Notes under the pieces: generated by a model | Databases searched by the model: none | The model's input: the letters and a program-made list of their open reading frames with translations, nothing else | What the model was told of the DNA's origin: nothing | Program-made: the position numbers and the translations under genes | Part shown: positions 37,488-48,855 of the stretch, one piece after another | How positions within the stretch are numbered: position 1 is the stretch's first letter | Layout: the number at the start of each line of letters is the position of its first letter | Assembly (NCBI GenBank): GCA_004009845.1 | Contig: RMBW01000019.1 | Coordinates: 62,001-126,000 of the forward strand | From: Davidsoniella eucalypti | Taxonomy: Eukaryota; Ascomycota; Sordariomycetes; Microascales; Ceratocystidaceae | Direction: 5' to 3' | DNA: 64,000 nucleotides

Positions 37488-38538
37488 GTTAAGCCGTTGC
37501 GGCATACCGAGTCCAACAAGCAAGCACTGTGCGATGGGTTTCTTCTTGTTTGTCCGAATGGTTTTGTTAGGCATGGCGCTATATTCCTGGCTTGACTTGA
37601 TATTGTCGCCAGGTATCACAGAAGATGAACTGGCTACCAAGAACTGTGCCTCCCTCTATGAACTTTTGCAAGAGAGATGGTGTCGTTGTGCTCACAAGCC
37701 AAGCCGGGACAACTAATATAAGCTGTTGGTTATCGTACAGGATGAAAACAAAAAACCTGTCTTGTTGGCTCGGTAAATGCCACCTAAAGACCGAAAGCTA
37801 TGGTAGCAAAAATGGATAGATGGTGCTATACCGCCCCTACAACCATATCACACTTTCCCAGCGTCAAGAAGAGCATTCGGGCCAACTGACATTCGATTCA
37901 GAATGGGCAATGAGCATTGACAGCCTGTTTTGATGCCTGATTAGGGTGTGCTGTAGTCGTAGTTGGTTCCTTGAACGGATATGGGGAAGGTTCATGACCA
38001 GGATGTCATAGTCAGAGAATACTTTTTGGCACGGTATGTTATATTATACAGATATGAATACTAGATTTGATATTGTACACCCAACCCACCTTCTCGCTTA
38101 CAACGAGAGAGGTCAGCAAAACCATTGAGCCAGTAACTTGGTTGCGTAGTTCTGTTATATCTGTAGGTTTCGCCCCCATCTGACATGCTGACATTTCATT
38201 CTTTGATTTTTATCTTGCTGCCATCAAAATTCCACTTCTTTTTCATTATTATAATTACCTTCTCCTTCTTGCTTGGCACATTGGACCTTTTTCATATGTA
38301 ATTATCTGTGTTTTCTCTACTATTTTATTTTTCTGCGGATTTGAGCCTCCTTGCATACTCTTTCTTTACTATAGTCTTCTAAGCATCTGAAGATTTCTTC
38401 TTGATATCCCCTCCCATCGTCTTGATTTTTTACACATGGCCTGCTCAGACCCCAAGTCTTGATTTCGAGGATCTACTCAATACAACAGTGCTGCCAACCT
38501 CTGCATAGAACATTCTAATCCGTTCGACGCCCTGGGGA

Positions 38539-38544
38539 TATATA
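38539..38544 (+). promoter_or_regulatory. TATA-like element of BIM1-like gene
   Basis: tatata lies 51 bases before the ATG at 38595, after a C/T-rich upstream segment. Position and sequence fit a core promoter, but the transcription start is not known. Confidence 0.4.
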
Positions 38545-38594
38545 CACCATACGCATCTATATCTAGTCACCAAAACAGCAGACTCAGAATCAAC

Positions 38595-39490
38595 ATGGTT
38601 CAAATTCAGTCCGTAATCGGTCTCCTTGCGTTAATATCGCTCAGCAGTGCCCATATCGTCTTGACATACCCGGGCACCCGAGGAAACAACCTCATAACAA
38701 ACGATACATTTCCGTATGGGATGCAATGGATGTATCCATGTACGTGCTCTATCAACCAAATAGAGAGTCTATCCTCATAGCTCTTTCTCATCCCATCACA
38801 CTGTTATCATATACTGACGATATCTAGGTGGTGGCTTGAACACAACCACAAACCGGACATACTGGCCAACAACTGGCGGCGCTGTTGCTTTCCAGCCAGG
38901 ATGGTTCCAGGGCCACCAAACTGCCTACTTGCATGTTAATCTAGGCCTGGGAACCGATGGTCCTAATGGGGGGCCACCAAACATGTCAAACATAATGCTG
39001 AAAGATGTCCAACTCGTCGGCCCTTCCAACACGCCATACCCAGGAACTGTTTGCTTCCCACAAGTTCCCATGCCTACCAATATCACAGCCAAGGCTGGCG
39101 ACTTGGCTACCATTCAGATTGTTGAGCTGGCTCAACATGGTGCTGCTTTGTATGCGGTAAGTAATCATATGGCTGACATACAGCACTGCTTTCCTATCCC
39201 CGTTTATGATTTCAGTCGTTATACGTTGGTCTCTAACATCTGCGTTTTGATAGTGCGTCGACATCATATTTGCCGAACCTGGTGATTCGAAAATCGCCCA
39301 AGTAAACGAAACCAACTGTTTCAACAGCTCAGACTTTGGCTTTGCTGATGTATACACCATCACAGTGTCCGAGGCTAGCACTACTACAACGTCTGAAGGT
39401 TCGGGCTCTATAGCTCATCAAGCACTAACTTCTGCACGCAACGAGTGGCTGGTTCTGGCATTAGGATCTCTGTTCTACATGATGCTATGA
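38595..39490 (+). CDS. Secreted BIM1/X325 family copper-binding GPI protein
   Basis: Three exons (38595-38739, 38828-39156, 39254-39490) with introns of 88 and 97 nt give 236 residues. A 19-residue signal peptide ends ...SLSSA, placing His20 at the mature N-terminus, as required for a histidine-brace copper site. The core shows the family pattern HIVLTYPGTRG, MQWMYPCGG, FQGHQTAYLHVNLGLG (His78, His84) and CVDIIFAEPG, where Asp161 is the likely third ligand. Four cysteines (49, 124, 159, 180) could form two disulfides. Several N-x-S/T sites suggest N-glycosylation. A Ser/Thr-rich linker and a hydrophobic tail (LVLALGSLFYMML) without basic residues after it indicate a GPI anchor. X325/BIM1 proteins resemble lytic polysaccharide monooxygenases in fold, but characterised members act in copper acquisition or cell-wall biology rather than polysaccharide cleavage. 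Ligand assignment beyond His20 is inference. Confidence 0.92.
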
Positions 39491-39778
39491 TCTTTCAGGA
39501 GAGTCGTAGAAGAGCCATGTCGAGGAGACGGCCCTTTTTGGCGTGGCTACAAAATGTCATTTTGTTCGGCTTCCATTATGTTTACGAGTGGCGTTTGGGT
39601 TTCTAGTTTTATTCTCTGTTTTATGCCAATTAATATGTGCCAACTTGTCATTTTCAATAGTACTCTTACTGACTATAATAGTCCGTTATATCATGCGAGC
39701 CCGAATTGGAAGCATGGCTACTGCAATGTTGGAAATTTATTTACTTCTATTTATGAGCTAGGTATGGCTATGTTGTAC

Positions 39779-42236
39779 TTAAAGCATGAGACACTCTTTT
39801 CCAATGCTCTTGACACGCGAGTCCTCACATTTTTCTACGATTGCTCTTGCCCACACTTGCCATGGCTCGTTGATGAATGCCTTCTTTGTGTGTAGTATAG
39901 TGCCAAGAGCAACAACAGAACGATACAACACTTCGCTGTCGTTGTTGTTGTTGATAATTACACCGATAATAGTCACGAGGCGTTGCTGCTGCTGTGAGGA
40001 TAAGGTAGACTGTCCGTTCAAAACCGAGAAATTGATAAGGGCGGTTGAAATAGCAATTTGGATATGACGGTTGTTAGGACCGATTGCCTTGCCGCTGACA
40101 CCACTAATCCTCTCTAGGAATGAAATGGACTTTTCAGCGTCCATTGATAGAAGAGCAGATCCTTCCGGCGATAGAAAAACGTTGACGAGGGTCCGGAGAG
40201 CCATGATGACGGAATTTAGATTGATATCTTGATCAGCGGGTGGGGTCAAAACCTTCTGGTAGATCAGGTCAAGGATAGTCTTGGAATCGACATTAGTATA
40301 CTCCGTAACGACGGGGTAACGGACTAGGAATCTTAGAAGGTCGAGACCTGGGAGTATGTCTGTATAGTCCCACTGAGTAGCAACTTTTATGACAATCTCG
40401 AGATCATCAGCCGTGATTGGCGTGTTGCTTTCTATGCATGGACGCAAATTAGAAAGCGCCTGTTCCTCAGTTGGGCTCAAAGCAAACTCCTTTCGTGCCG
40501 AACTGATGAGATTTTTATTCACGAGATGGATTTTGTTGACCATATCTGGTAAAACTTGTTAGCTTTGTTCCTACAAGAAGGACATGAATTTGTAATAGGT
40601 AACACTTACTATCGAACTTTCCATTAAGAAGTCCGATATACTCCTTCTGTGGTAGCACTTTTGGCAGCGAGGATGTGCCATCTGAGTTTTGACTTGACTG
40701 GATATCCGAGCTAGTGCTTAGTGTAGCACCCTTGGTATTTGTTTCGATAAAATTGACCACATTATCAAGATACGAGATAGGAAGCTCGTTGTCTTCCAGG
40801 AATTTGCGTGCCACCTCGAAGATATTTTGAGAGAGATTGAAAGGGAGTTTTAAGGGGGGCTTGGACTCGTCGATATCAACGTCGAAAACATAGTCGTATT
40901 CCTTTCCGTTGTATGACTGTTTTGGGCCATTCGTTGCAGCAGAGTCAACGATAGCACCAACATGTTCCCATTTTTGAAGACTTGTAGACCACGTATAAGC
41001 AGCTAAGGAGCCATCGTCGTGTTTGATAGCTTGCACTTGGCCGTCCTTTGTTCCTGACTTCGTGGTGAGAAAGTCGACACCAGGTACCTTCTCCTTGTTG
41101 ATAGATCCCATTTGCTGCTGGGGAATTGAAGATGCCTTAATAGCATCTTCGAAAAGCTTGGCGGTTTCCTCGCTCGCATAGTGTTCTTGGCTTCGAGTAA
41201 AGACTCTAGCGATATTGTCACTTGCTCCAGTAACGAAATCACCAGTCTCTTGACACACACTTACGCACCAAACACTGATAGCTGGATGTGTGATTGTTTG
41301 GATGCAAGTTGTTCCGTTCCAGATTTTGGCAGTTCGGTCTTCACCCGTACTGACTATCTCACCACTAGGGAGAGTAGCCAAGCTGTATATGTAGCTATCG
41401 TGACCGATAAGCTCTGAGGTCAATTGCCCATTGAGCTTGTATAGGCGAATCACTCCGTCGTTGCTTGCACATGCGATATCTGCGCCGGATGCATGTCCAG
41501 TTGGCAACCTGCAGATTGCACGAACAATATCGGGGGTATGGATCGTTGATACAGGGCGGACATCCCCGGCAGTATTCTTGCGAAGATCGAATATCCGGAC
41601 CTTCTTGTCCGCACAGCCAGTTATCACAGTGTTGTCATTGTAGAAAATAGCGGTCCATACACTAAGTTCATGCTCCTGTAGCACTACATTATGTTAGCAC
41701 AAGGTATTTCGAGCCAAATTTAGATGGTGTGTTCTTGACTTACTTAGCTGAGTCTCCCAATTCTCCAGGGACCAGATACGAGCTTGGCAGTCCCATCCGC
41801 CTGACACGATCAAAGATCCGTTGGGAGATACATCTAGGGTACATATATTGTGGCCGTGACCAATGAGCATGCGTTCGGCGCTATCAGTTGCAGATGAGGT
41901 GGGACTTCGAACATCGATGATGGCGTCCTTGCCACCAGATACGACGAGTCCGTTGGGGTGTTGAGTAGATGAGGGGATATATGTGACGGCATTGACGTAT
42001 TCGGAGCCTTGGCTGGCAATGAAGCATTCAAATGAGGAATCGGAAGTACGCTGCCATCTCCGAACAGTGCAGTCTCGGGATGCGGTTAAGATAGTACTGG
42101 GAGAAGGAAATATGGCGCCCCGAACCTGTTTACGATAATCAAGTTAGAATTGTGCTTAGAATGGGCTCTCATCTTGGATTGGGTGACAAACATCGGAATC
42201 ATGCCCAGCAAGCTGAGCGGAAAGCTTGAAATCCAT
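39779..42236 (-). CDS. DOA1: Doa1/PLAA ubiquitin-binding Cdc48 adaptor
   Basis: Four exons (42192-42236, 41744-42125, 40610-41683, 39779-40545) with introns of 66, 60 and 64 nt encode 755 residues. Residues 1-300 form WD40 repeats, opening MDFKLSAQLAGHDSDVRG and including ILTASRDCTVRRWQ and IVSGGWDCQARIWS. A PFU ubiquitin-binding domain lies at about 350-460 (DGQVQAIKHDDGSLAAYTWS to FDVDIDESKPPLKLPFN). A C-terminal PUL armadillo-like domain runs from about 485 to 755. Yeast Doa1/Ufd3 and fission-yeast Lub1 bind ubiquitin and the AAA ATPase Cdc48 and maintain free ubiquitin, and all three functional modules are present here. The short first exon was found by matching the conserved start and phase. 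The gene is divergent from the STRAP-like gene over 2.2 kb and convergent with the BIM1-like gene (288 bases). Confidence 0.95.
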
Positions 42237-44465
42237 GAGAAACAGTCGTTAGCTGAAGATGGTAGCAGTTCTGAGGTGATTCCAACGAGATATCGGAAAT
42301 GCTGAGTGGGAGTCTTAATTCTGAGCTCTTTGTGTACAAGAATGAGAGTGCGAATGAATGGAACTCGACCGAAAAGAATGGTGTACAGATTATAGCTGGT
42401 GAGGTACGTAGTATTATTCATCTGCACCTACAATCATCTCTGTTTGGAAGATAGCAGGGAGGGGTTTGGAGCTAGACAGGTTATGTATTAGCAGTTACCA
42501 AGGCTAGCAAGCTGTTGACGTATTGATTCTACATAGTACTCATAGTACTGAAGTTACTTACTAATAATGGGCTACAGGTGGGGCTGAGGTAGCAAATGAT
42601 GACTAAATACATAAATTGCACGTGTACAAATGCAAGATGGCTGCGGCCCCGCTAAAGAGCCTAGGTAAAACTTCACTAAGGAAAGGAAAGCCTAAAGGAA
42701 CGTAAGGTCTTACGGAAAAAAGGACAAAAATGCACGGTAAGTGTACCTTTAGCTATAATCTCTCATCATGACCAAAGTAGGCTTTAAACCTTCTCTTCCC
42801 TCCTACAATTATGGCAACTTCAGTTCGGTTGCCCTGTCAATTGAAGAGAGGGATGGAAAATATATGTTGCAAGTGTTTACATCGATATTTGCCTAGTAGT
42901 TAGTGCAGTTAGGGACGAAAAACGGCAAAGCCAAATCCACGATCAAACGGAAGCCAAGGGTAGCATATGGAAAGAAATATAGATAGATAGTTATGTACGA
43001 TAGAAAAACGCTCAGAACATGTATTTAGAAGGTGTAGAGTTGCACGAACTGTAAGCCAGAAAATATCGGGTTTTTACCAATGCCTGATAATTGATGTCTT
43101 TTAGTGTTACTTAGGTAGTGCAGTGGACCTTTCCTTAATCCGTTCTAAGTTGAAGTTGAAGTCTAATATCTTGATATCAAGAACTAGCAAGTTGGAGAAA
43201 CTAAGAACAACGACTAAAGAAAGAGTTAGATTGAAATTGAAATTGGAATTGTAGTAGTAGGTATCATATGCAGAAAATGTAAAAATATACACATATAGGA
43301 AAGAAACAGTAATCCCTTGCCTCATCACCAAAAACCATGAAATGGCTTCCTCAGCTATAAGAACTGTATTCCTTGGCTCAAGTGAATGGATAGAATACAT
43401 AATTTAACATGTGAGTGAGTTCAGGCAACTAGCAATACCCCCAGGCACGGTCTGGACCCACAAAAAAAGATTGTCAGTATCAGGACAAGTCTGTCAAGGA
43501 AAGAACGGACGATATCGAAAAGACGAAAGAAAAAAAAAGGCAACTGGCCAATAGGAGTCGACAGACTAAACTGAGCCCACAAAATCATCAAGTCAAAACC
43601 AATGACGACTGTAGATAGAACGAAAAGAAGATACTGACCAATCAGAACAGAAGAGGATATTATCTGCCCCACAAAACAAACATCAAGTGAAAATCGCGGC
43701 GTTCATACGTTCAGATTCAGGGAGAAGACCGAGTAGAAAGTTTTCCCTAGGCAATTGTGCAGTACATAGTATGATGCTTTGAAGTGGTCTATAGAGAAGG
43801 CCCACTTCTTTTTGCGCTCTGTTTGCGCCGTCCTGTGCTATTATTATGTATCGAATTCATGTCGCAGCTGGGTGCTTGAGTGTTTGAGCTCTTGTTGCGA
43901 CCTCGACCGTGTTTTGGACAGACAGCCAAGTGCAGTACTTTTGTTATTTTGTTTTTCTCGTGACGCTGCTACGATCCCTATCCTCTAAACCATATTTTGT
44001 CAGGCTTGACAGTTGATCATTCAAGAAAGCTCATATTCTGTCGTCTACTTCGTGCTATATACTCTCAGTTCTCAATCATCCCACAATAAATAAATACTCT
44101 TACCAGGCAATTGGTGTTTTGATGCCATCTGTTTACAAGACATTTTAGCCGCAGACACATCAACGACATTGACGCAACCTGCTGTCACAACTACTATCCG
44201 CGCAGTTCTATTAAATAGCTGCCATAGCCATATCCGATACGCTACCTTGATATCTCAATTCAATTGACATCATCACGACTCCGCCTCTCGACTATCCAAT
44301 CCCTCCGGCCAGTTTCACCAACGCAATTCGACAATCTACTTGCCATACCTGCCCCTTACGGTTAATCTCGCACACGACCAACTCATAACTATCACCACGC
44401 ATATGCTCACGCGCTCGCGCACACACTGATATCCAAAGACACCGAAACACCCAGATTTCTCCAAC
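42237..44465. other. 2.2-kb divergent promoter region, DOA1 and STRAP-like genes
   Basis: No supported gene. CACGTG occurs at 42619-42624, about 380 bases before the DOA1 start. Two minus-strand frames (43107-43400 with an ATG, 43421-43672 with GTG) are hydrophobic and low in complexity and show no domain. The 400 bases before 44466 are C-rich and lack TTTTT runs, fitting a housekeeping 5' leader. Confidence 0.5.
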
Positions 44466-45758
44466 ATGGCTAGCGAACAATCTCGCCAATACGTACCTCT
44501 CACATGCCACGGCCACTCTCGGCCAGTGCCTCACATCGAGTTCTCTCCTCTTGAGAAAGAGGAGGTCTACTACTTGATATCTGCTTGCAAAGGTTGATAT
44601 AAGCTTCTGCTATCAGCGAATCTTGGCTTTAGTTACTGACTTTGATAGATGGCAACCCTATGCTCCGGGACGGCCAAACAGGCGATTGGTATTTGCTTGC
44701 TGAATTGTCGAGCTATTAGTTTCACATGCTAACTCAAGTCTAGGATAGGCACTTTTATCGGTCACAAGGGTGCAGTATGGCAAGCCCGTCTGAGTCCCGA
44801 TTCTGCGAATGCTGCTACTGCCTCCGCAGATTTTACAGCGTAAGTTTGACTCGCAATATACCATTGCTTTTGTGTGTATATTCTAACTAGCGTTTTTCTT
44901 GCCGTATAGTAAGATTTGGGATACTCACACAGGTGAACTACTTCACACGATCCAACACGACCATATTGTCAGAGCTATTGCATACCCTAGGGTAAGCTCA
45001 GCTCTTCTTGCTACGGGCGGCATGGAGAAGAAGCTCCGTGTGTTCGACCTTTCGAGTATCGCTTCTGCTGGAAGCGATGTTCCGACTACAATTCAGGCAT
45101 CCCAAGGTTTCGAAATTGGAGCAGGAAGCCACACCGGAAGCATCAAGTTTATAGCTTGGACACAAGACATGAACACTCTTGTGACAGCCTCGGATAACAC
45201 TCTGCGCTGGTTCGACATATCGACTCGTGCTCTAATTCACGCCGAGGTATTGGATGGTGAAATTAAGTCCTGTGAACTTGTTTCCCTCGCTCCTGGGTAC
45301 ACTGAAACTACAGATATTGGCAGTGGCAATCCTGTCCTCGCAGTTGCTGCTGGAAAATTTGTTTATTTTTGGAGTGGTCCCAAAGCCATGGACGAACTTA
45401 AACGGATGGATGTCAAGTTTAAAGTTGCCAGTGTGGGCATTGACTTGAAGGGTCGTAAGATTGTTGTTGGAGAGGATCCTGGCACTTGGGCGAGAGTCCT
45501 TCGCTGGGATGATGGTGGTGAAATCGGTATGTATTGTATACTTCTTTGAGGTGAAATTATGGTGTTCTAACACATTACACAGAAACGCATAAAGGACACC
45601 ATGGCCCTATCTGGTCCATAGGTTTCTCGCCAGATAACAAGCTGTATGCAACCGCTTCGGAGGACGGCACGATAAAGATGTGGAAGAATTGTGACGGCTT
45701 CTACGGATTATGGAAAGGCGGTGCCCTGAACGCTACAGACGGCAAGTCTTTAGAATAA
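44466..45758 (+). CDS. STRAP: STRAP/UNRIP-like WD40 repeat protein
   Basis: Five exons (44466-44592, 44649-44688, 44744-44839, 44910-45526, 45583-45758) with introns of 56, 55, 70 and 56 nt give 351 residues. The protein is one seven-bladed WD40 propeller. Landmarks are VPLTCHGHSRPV, the short exon DGNPMLRDGQTGDW, IGTFIGHKGAVW, TASADFTAKIWD, LATGGMEKKLRVFD and the last repeat ATASEDGTIKMWK. The order and the RDGQTGDW motif match STRAP (serine-threonine kinase receptor-associated protein, UNRIP), which in animals acts with the SMN complex and in signalling. Fungal orthologues are conserved but less studied. Length agrees with the family. The many small introns fragment the first third of the gene, which is why single open frames miss it. 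Confidence 0.93.
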
Positions 45759-46218
45759 TATATTTTTTAAATTCAAATCAAACAATCTCATACAATTATA
45801 CATATATAGAACCCTTCTCTTTCATCTCAATTCATTAAGCTCGACTTGGTTATCATTGATTTTTGAGTATTGTGGTATTTTGGATTACAAAGTACAGATA
45901 GAAGTTGAATATATGATATAATATTAGAATTTAAGTACCATGTGCCCAGAAACGGGGGCGTATACTAAGTATTATCACTAGTACTAGTTAATTTGTAGAT
46001 GAGTGAAAAAGCAATAAGCAGATATGCTATAAATCAATCAGGAGCCTGGAAAAATGCAACGGATCGAATTATTTGAAGCTGCCTCCAACCAAGAAAATTA
46101 AAAATAAAATAAAAAGCCATTGAATCCCGCAAAGCCGAAGAAGAAAAGGGAAACAAACCCCGGAAAATGAGATATCATATCGTAGGACTAATATATAAGT
46201 GACAACATTCGATCATCA
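45759..46218. other. Convergent 3' spacer
   Basis: These 460 A/T-rich bases between the stops of the STRAP-like and GH17 genes contain likely 3' UTR sequence and no supported gene. Confidence 0.5.
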
Positions 46219-48855
46219 TCATCGTCGCGCGTATGAAGTCGTTTGACCTCCACAACTAGGAATGGTGACACCATCCTTAAGATTCCGATTAACGTCCATT
46301 AAGCCCCATTGATCCTCCCACGCTTTTCCTTTTGTGTTAAACTTGGCTTTCCACGGCTCGTCAAAAGCAGAGAACCAGAAATAATTCGTGCCGTTTGTGA
46401 GGGCATCACACACCCAGTCTTCGAGGAGAGCGTTGAGACCGTCGACACTGGCGACACTTCCAGTCGTATCACAATCGGTAACGCCTGAGGCGCAATTGGT
46501 ACCACCGGATGTTGGCCAGCCAATCTCGCTGATGATGTTATCAGCCTTGTCGGTCTTGAAAAACGCCTCGTTGTGGCTTTCGAAGAATGAATATGTCCAG
46601 TTTGCGGCCTCGTCGGACGGAACTCCACCAAAAAATGGATGGATGTTGCTCATGATGACATCACTCTTGTCGGCTAGAGAAGATGTCCACTTGTCACCAA
46701 GATCAGAGGTTCCTACAGGTAGGGAAAGACCTCGGGAGGTTAGGTTTGTACGGACCTCGGCCATGATGTCGCCTAGCTCGGTCTCCGTCATTTCCTCACG
46801 GTAAAGAATCTCATTGGCGATGATGAGTCCCTTGAAGGGTGTGTCACCATAGTTGTCCAGTATGTCCCACATTTGAGATAGTTGACGTTCGTTGGTGGTG
46901 GAGTTTCCATCTTGCCAAACACCCAGCCAGATCTTCATGGAATCGGTGATGTCCAAGTAGTCAAAAGCCTGGATAATCATTTCCGTCTGGTTGCAATCAG
47001 TGCCATAAATACGAATGACGTCGGTAAGTTGCGATAGAACGGCCATATCCCTCGTAACGTTATTTTGCGATGGCGGGTCTGACACGCAATCTGGGTATTG
47101 TGTGTTGATAGGCGTGTAATCCATTCCAGGGAAAACTTGGTGTAGGTCGCTATTGTTGAGCAGCTTCTTGATTTCGTCACTGTCCTTGGTCAAAATACCG
47201 TTTTCTTGTGTATCTTCACTAGCTGATGTAGAGCTAGAGTCTTTAGAGCTCGACTTTTTGTTGCGGTTGGCGAGATAGCTACCCAGAGTTCCGCCAACAA
47301 TGCATCCAACAACTAGGACTCCCACTACAATGATGATACACCATTTCAAGCCCTTACGATTTTGCTTCTTTACCGCTGCAACTGCATCCTTCTCGCCGAG
47401 ACCTGTAGTGTGGCCTGTTGCTACGGCAGAAGTGCGCACGGCACTATAGATAGTGCTTCTGTTGGAATTTGTGCCTCCTGGCAAAGTGTTCAACATGACA
47501 GCACCGCCCATGGCAGCTGCAGCTTGAATGCTAGGGACAGTGGAAGTTCTATCCTTTTTGTGCAGGTTAATCATGGAGGTGCGTCCAGATTTGGTGGCTT
47601 TTCCGTATACTAGGCCATCGTCGCCATCATCGGCAATCATGTGTGGGTTGACTTCTCCAAGATGTGGATCGAAGCTACGAGACATGTGGCGATCATCCTG
47701 GAAGGGGTCGCGTAGAGACGATGTGCTACGAGATGGGGAGCGGCTAGGGTAGCTAGATATGATTGGTGGTGGGTTTAGATCGAAGTCTCGGTGTAAAGGT
47801 GTGTTTGGGCCTGATGTAGGTGATGGTGGAAAGCCACTTTGGCTGTAGCCATAGTCTGGATTGCTGTAGTTGACGCTCGCGCTGTACATGTGGCTTGCCC
47901 TGTTGCCATGGTCGCCTATAGATATCGTTGGCGGGCCGCTGGTTGCGGAGTTGATACTGCTCTCGCCGTCATCGCTTCTGTTGGCGCTGGCGCTGACATT
48001 TGCATCAAATGTATGAGGTGAGCTAGCCATGGCGTTGCTGATAGCTGTGTGGCGATCACTGGCTTCTGGGTGAGGGTCGTATGGGATTGGCGGCAACGAG
48101 CGGCCGTGTGGTCGTGGCGGACTTGATGTCAAAGAAGTCGATACAGGTTCAGGAACGGCGTAGAAGTTGTTAAACGGAGATTTATCTAGTAGTGGCTCTG
48201 AACCCAAACTCTGGTGACTCAAAGGCGTCGACTCTAAGCTATCGTATGTTTGTTGTCGTCCGCGGGGAGATGATGAAGATGATGGGGGGTAAGAAAGAAG
48301 GTTTGAGTATCCTTTGGAAGAGTTGATGTATGAACTGAAGGATGTCAAGGGAACAGTCGAAAGTTTGTGATATTGTGAGTCGGGGTGAGCTCCTGGGTGA
48401 AAGTCACGGGTGGCAAGTCGGCGGGATTGTTCAAGAGGATATTTTTGGACGCCAGGCGCGTTTTGAAGCTCGTGAGTTGGACTGCGGTGTCTGGTTTGAA
48501 GATCCAGCTGGTTTTGGGTCTGGTATTGTGCCAATCGGTTACCAGAAGATTCAGTTGCGTATAGCTGGTGGCGTTTATCGTGGCGGTCTAAAGTGCTGTG
48601 GTCATCGAAGACAGAAGCAGAAGCAGTCGAGATTGTGGACGTTGGGATGCTCGAATCGGTATGAACTTCGCGCGAAGAGAAGCGAGACGAAGGGGTAGAA
48701 GGATTATTATGAGAGTAGCTGTTGCTGGAGTCGGTTTTAAGGTTGTTCTTGCTGTTAGGAGGAGGACTATGTGTCTGGTAGCGAGTACTCTGCTGATGAG
48801 AAGAGGGATCGTCAAGATCCGGAGCATACAGGTCATGGGGTGACGGGGACAACAT
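46219..48855 (-). CDS. btgC: Membrane-anchored GH17 endo-beta-1,3-glucanase, BtgC type
   Basis: A single 878-codon exon. Residues 1-504 are cytoplasmic-type sequence, rich in Ser, Pro, His and Asn (for example SPSPHDLYAPDLDD). One transmembrane helix follows at about 505-528 (WCIIIVVGVLVVGCIVGG), so the enzyme is a type II membrane protein. A short Ser/Lys stalk leads to a glycoside hydrolase 17 domain at about 565-870. Glu682 in IIANEILYR is the likely acid/base and Glu777 in ISEIGWPTSG the nucleophile, both in their family signatures. Several N-x-S/T sites lie in the outer domain. The layout matches Aspergillus BtgC, a glucan endo-1,3-beta-glucosidase of the cell wall. It should remodel beta-1,3-glucan at the cell surface. 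The cytoplasmic tail is longer than I expect for BtgC. No lost catalytic residue is seen. Confidence 0.93.
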   Translation of the reverse strand: MLSPSPHDLYAPDLDDPSSHQQSTRYQTHSPPPNSKNNLKTDSSNSYSHNNPSTPSSRFSSREVHTDSSIPTSTISTASASVFDDHSTLDRHDKRHQLYATESSGNRLAQYQTQNQLDLQTRHRSPTHELQNAPGVQKYPLEQSRRLATRDFHPGAHPDSQYHKLSTVPLTSFSSYINSSKGYSNLLSYPPSSSSSPRGRQQTYDSLESTPLSHQSLGSEPLLDKSPFNNFYAVPEPVSTSLTSSPPRPHGRSLPPIPYDPHPEASDRHTAISNAMASSPHTFDANVSASANRSDDGESSINSATSGPPTISIGDHGNRASHMYSASVNYSNPDYGYSQSGFPPSPTSGPNTPLHRDFDLNPPPIISSYPSRSPSRSTSSLRDPFQDDRHMSRSFDPHLGEVNPHMIADDGDDGLVYGKATKSGRTSMINLHKKDRTSTVPSIQAAAAMGGAVMLNTLPGGTNSNRSTIYSAVRTSAVATGHTTGLGEKDAVAAVKKQNRKGLKWCIIIVVGVLVVGCIVGGTLGSYLANRNKKSSSKDSSSTSASEDTQENGILTKDSDEIKKLLNNSDLHQVFPGMDYTPINTQYPDCVSDPPSQNNVTRDMAVLSQLTDVIRIYGTDCNQTEMIIQAFDYLDITDSMKIWLGVWQDGNSTTNERQLSQMWDILDNYGDTPFKGLIIANEILYREEMTETELGDIMAEVRTNLTSRGLSLPVGTSDLGDKWTSSLADKSDVIMSNIHPFFGGVPSDEAANWTYSFFESHNEAFFKTDKADNIISEIGWPTSGGTNCASGVTDCDTTGSVASVDGLNALLEDWVCDALTNGTNYFWFSAFDEPWKAKFNTKGKAWEDQWGLMDVNRNLKDGVTIPSCGGQTTSYARR

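Larger units (their letters stand above)
37000..38594. other. Divergent intergenic region, SRR1-like and BIM1-like genes
   Basis: This 1.6-kb region separates two divergent genes. Its left part (37290-37500) is more G/C-rich and holds four CCAAT cores. A 60-codon ATG frame (37534-37716) follows it. The right part (38170-38420) is strongly C/T-rich on the plus strand, as expected for the BIM1-like gene's promoter, and a TATA-like element precedes that gene. Confidence 0.5.

Noticed and set aside
43107..43672. Two hydrophobic minus-strand frames between DOA1 and the STRAP-like gene
   Set aside because: Low-complexity Phe/Leu/Asn repeats, no credible splice joining them and no family resemblance.
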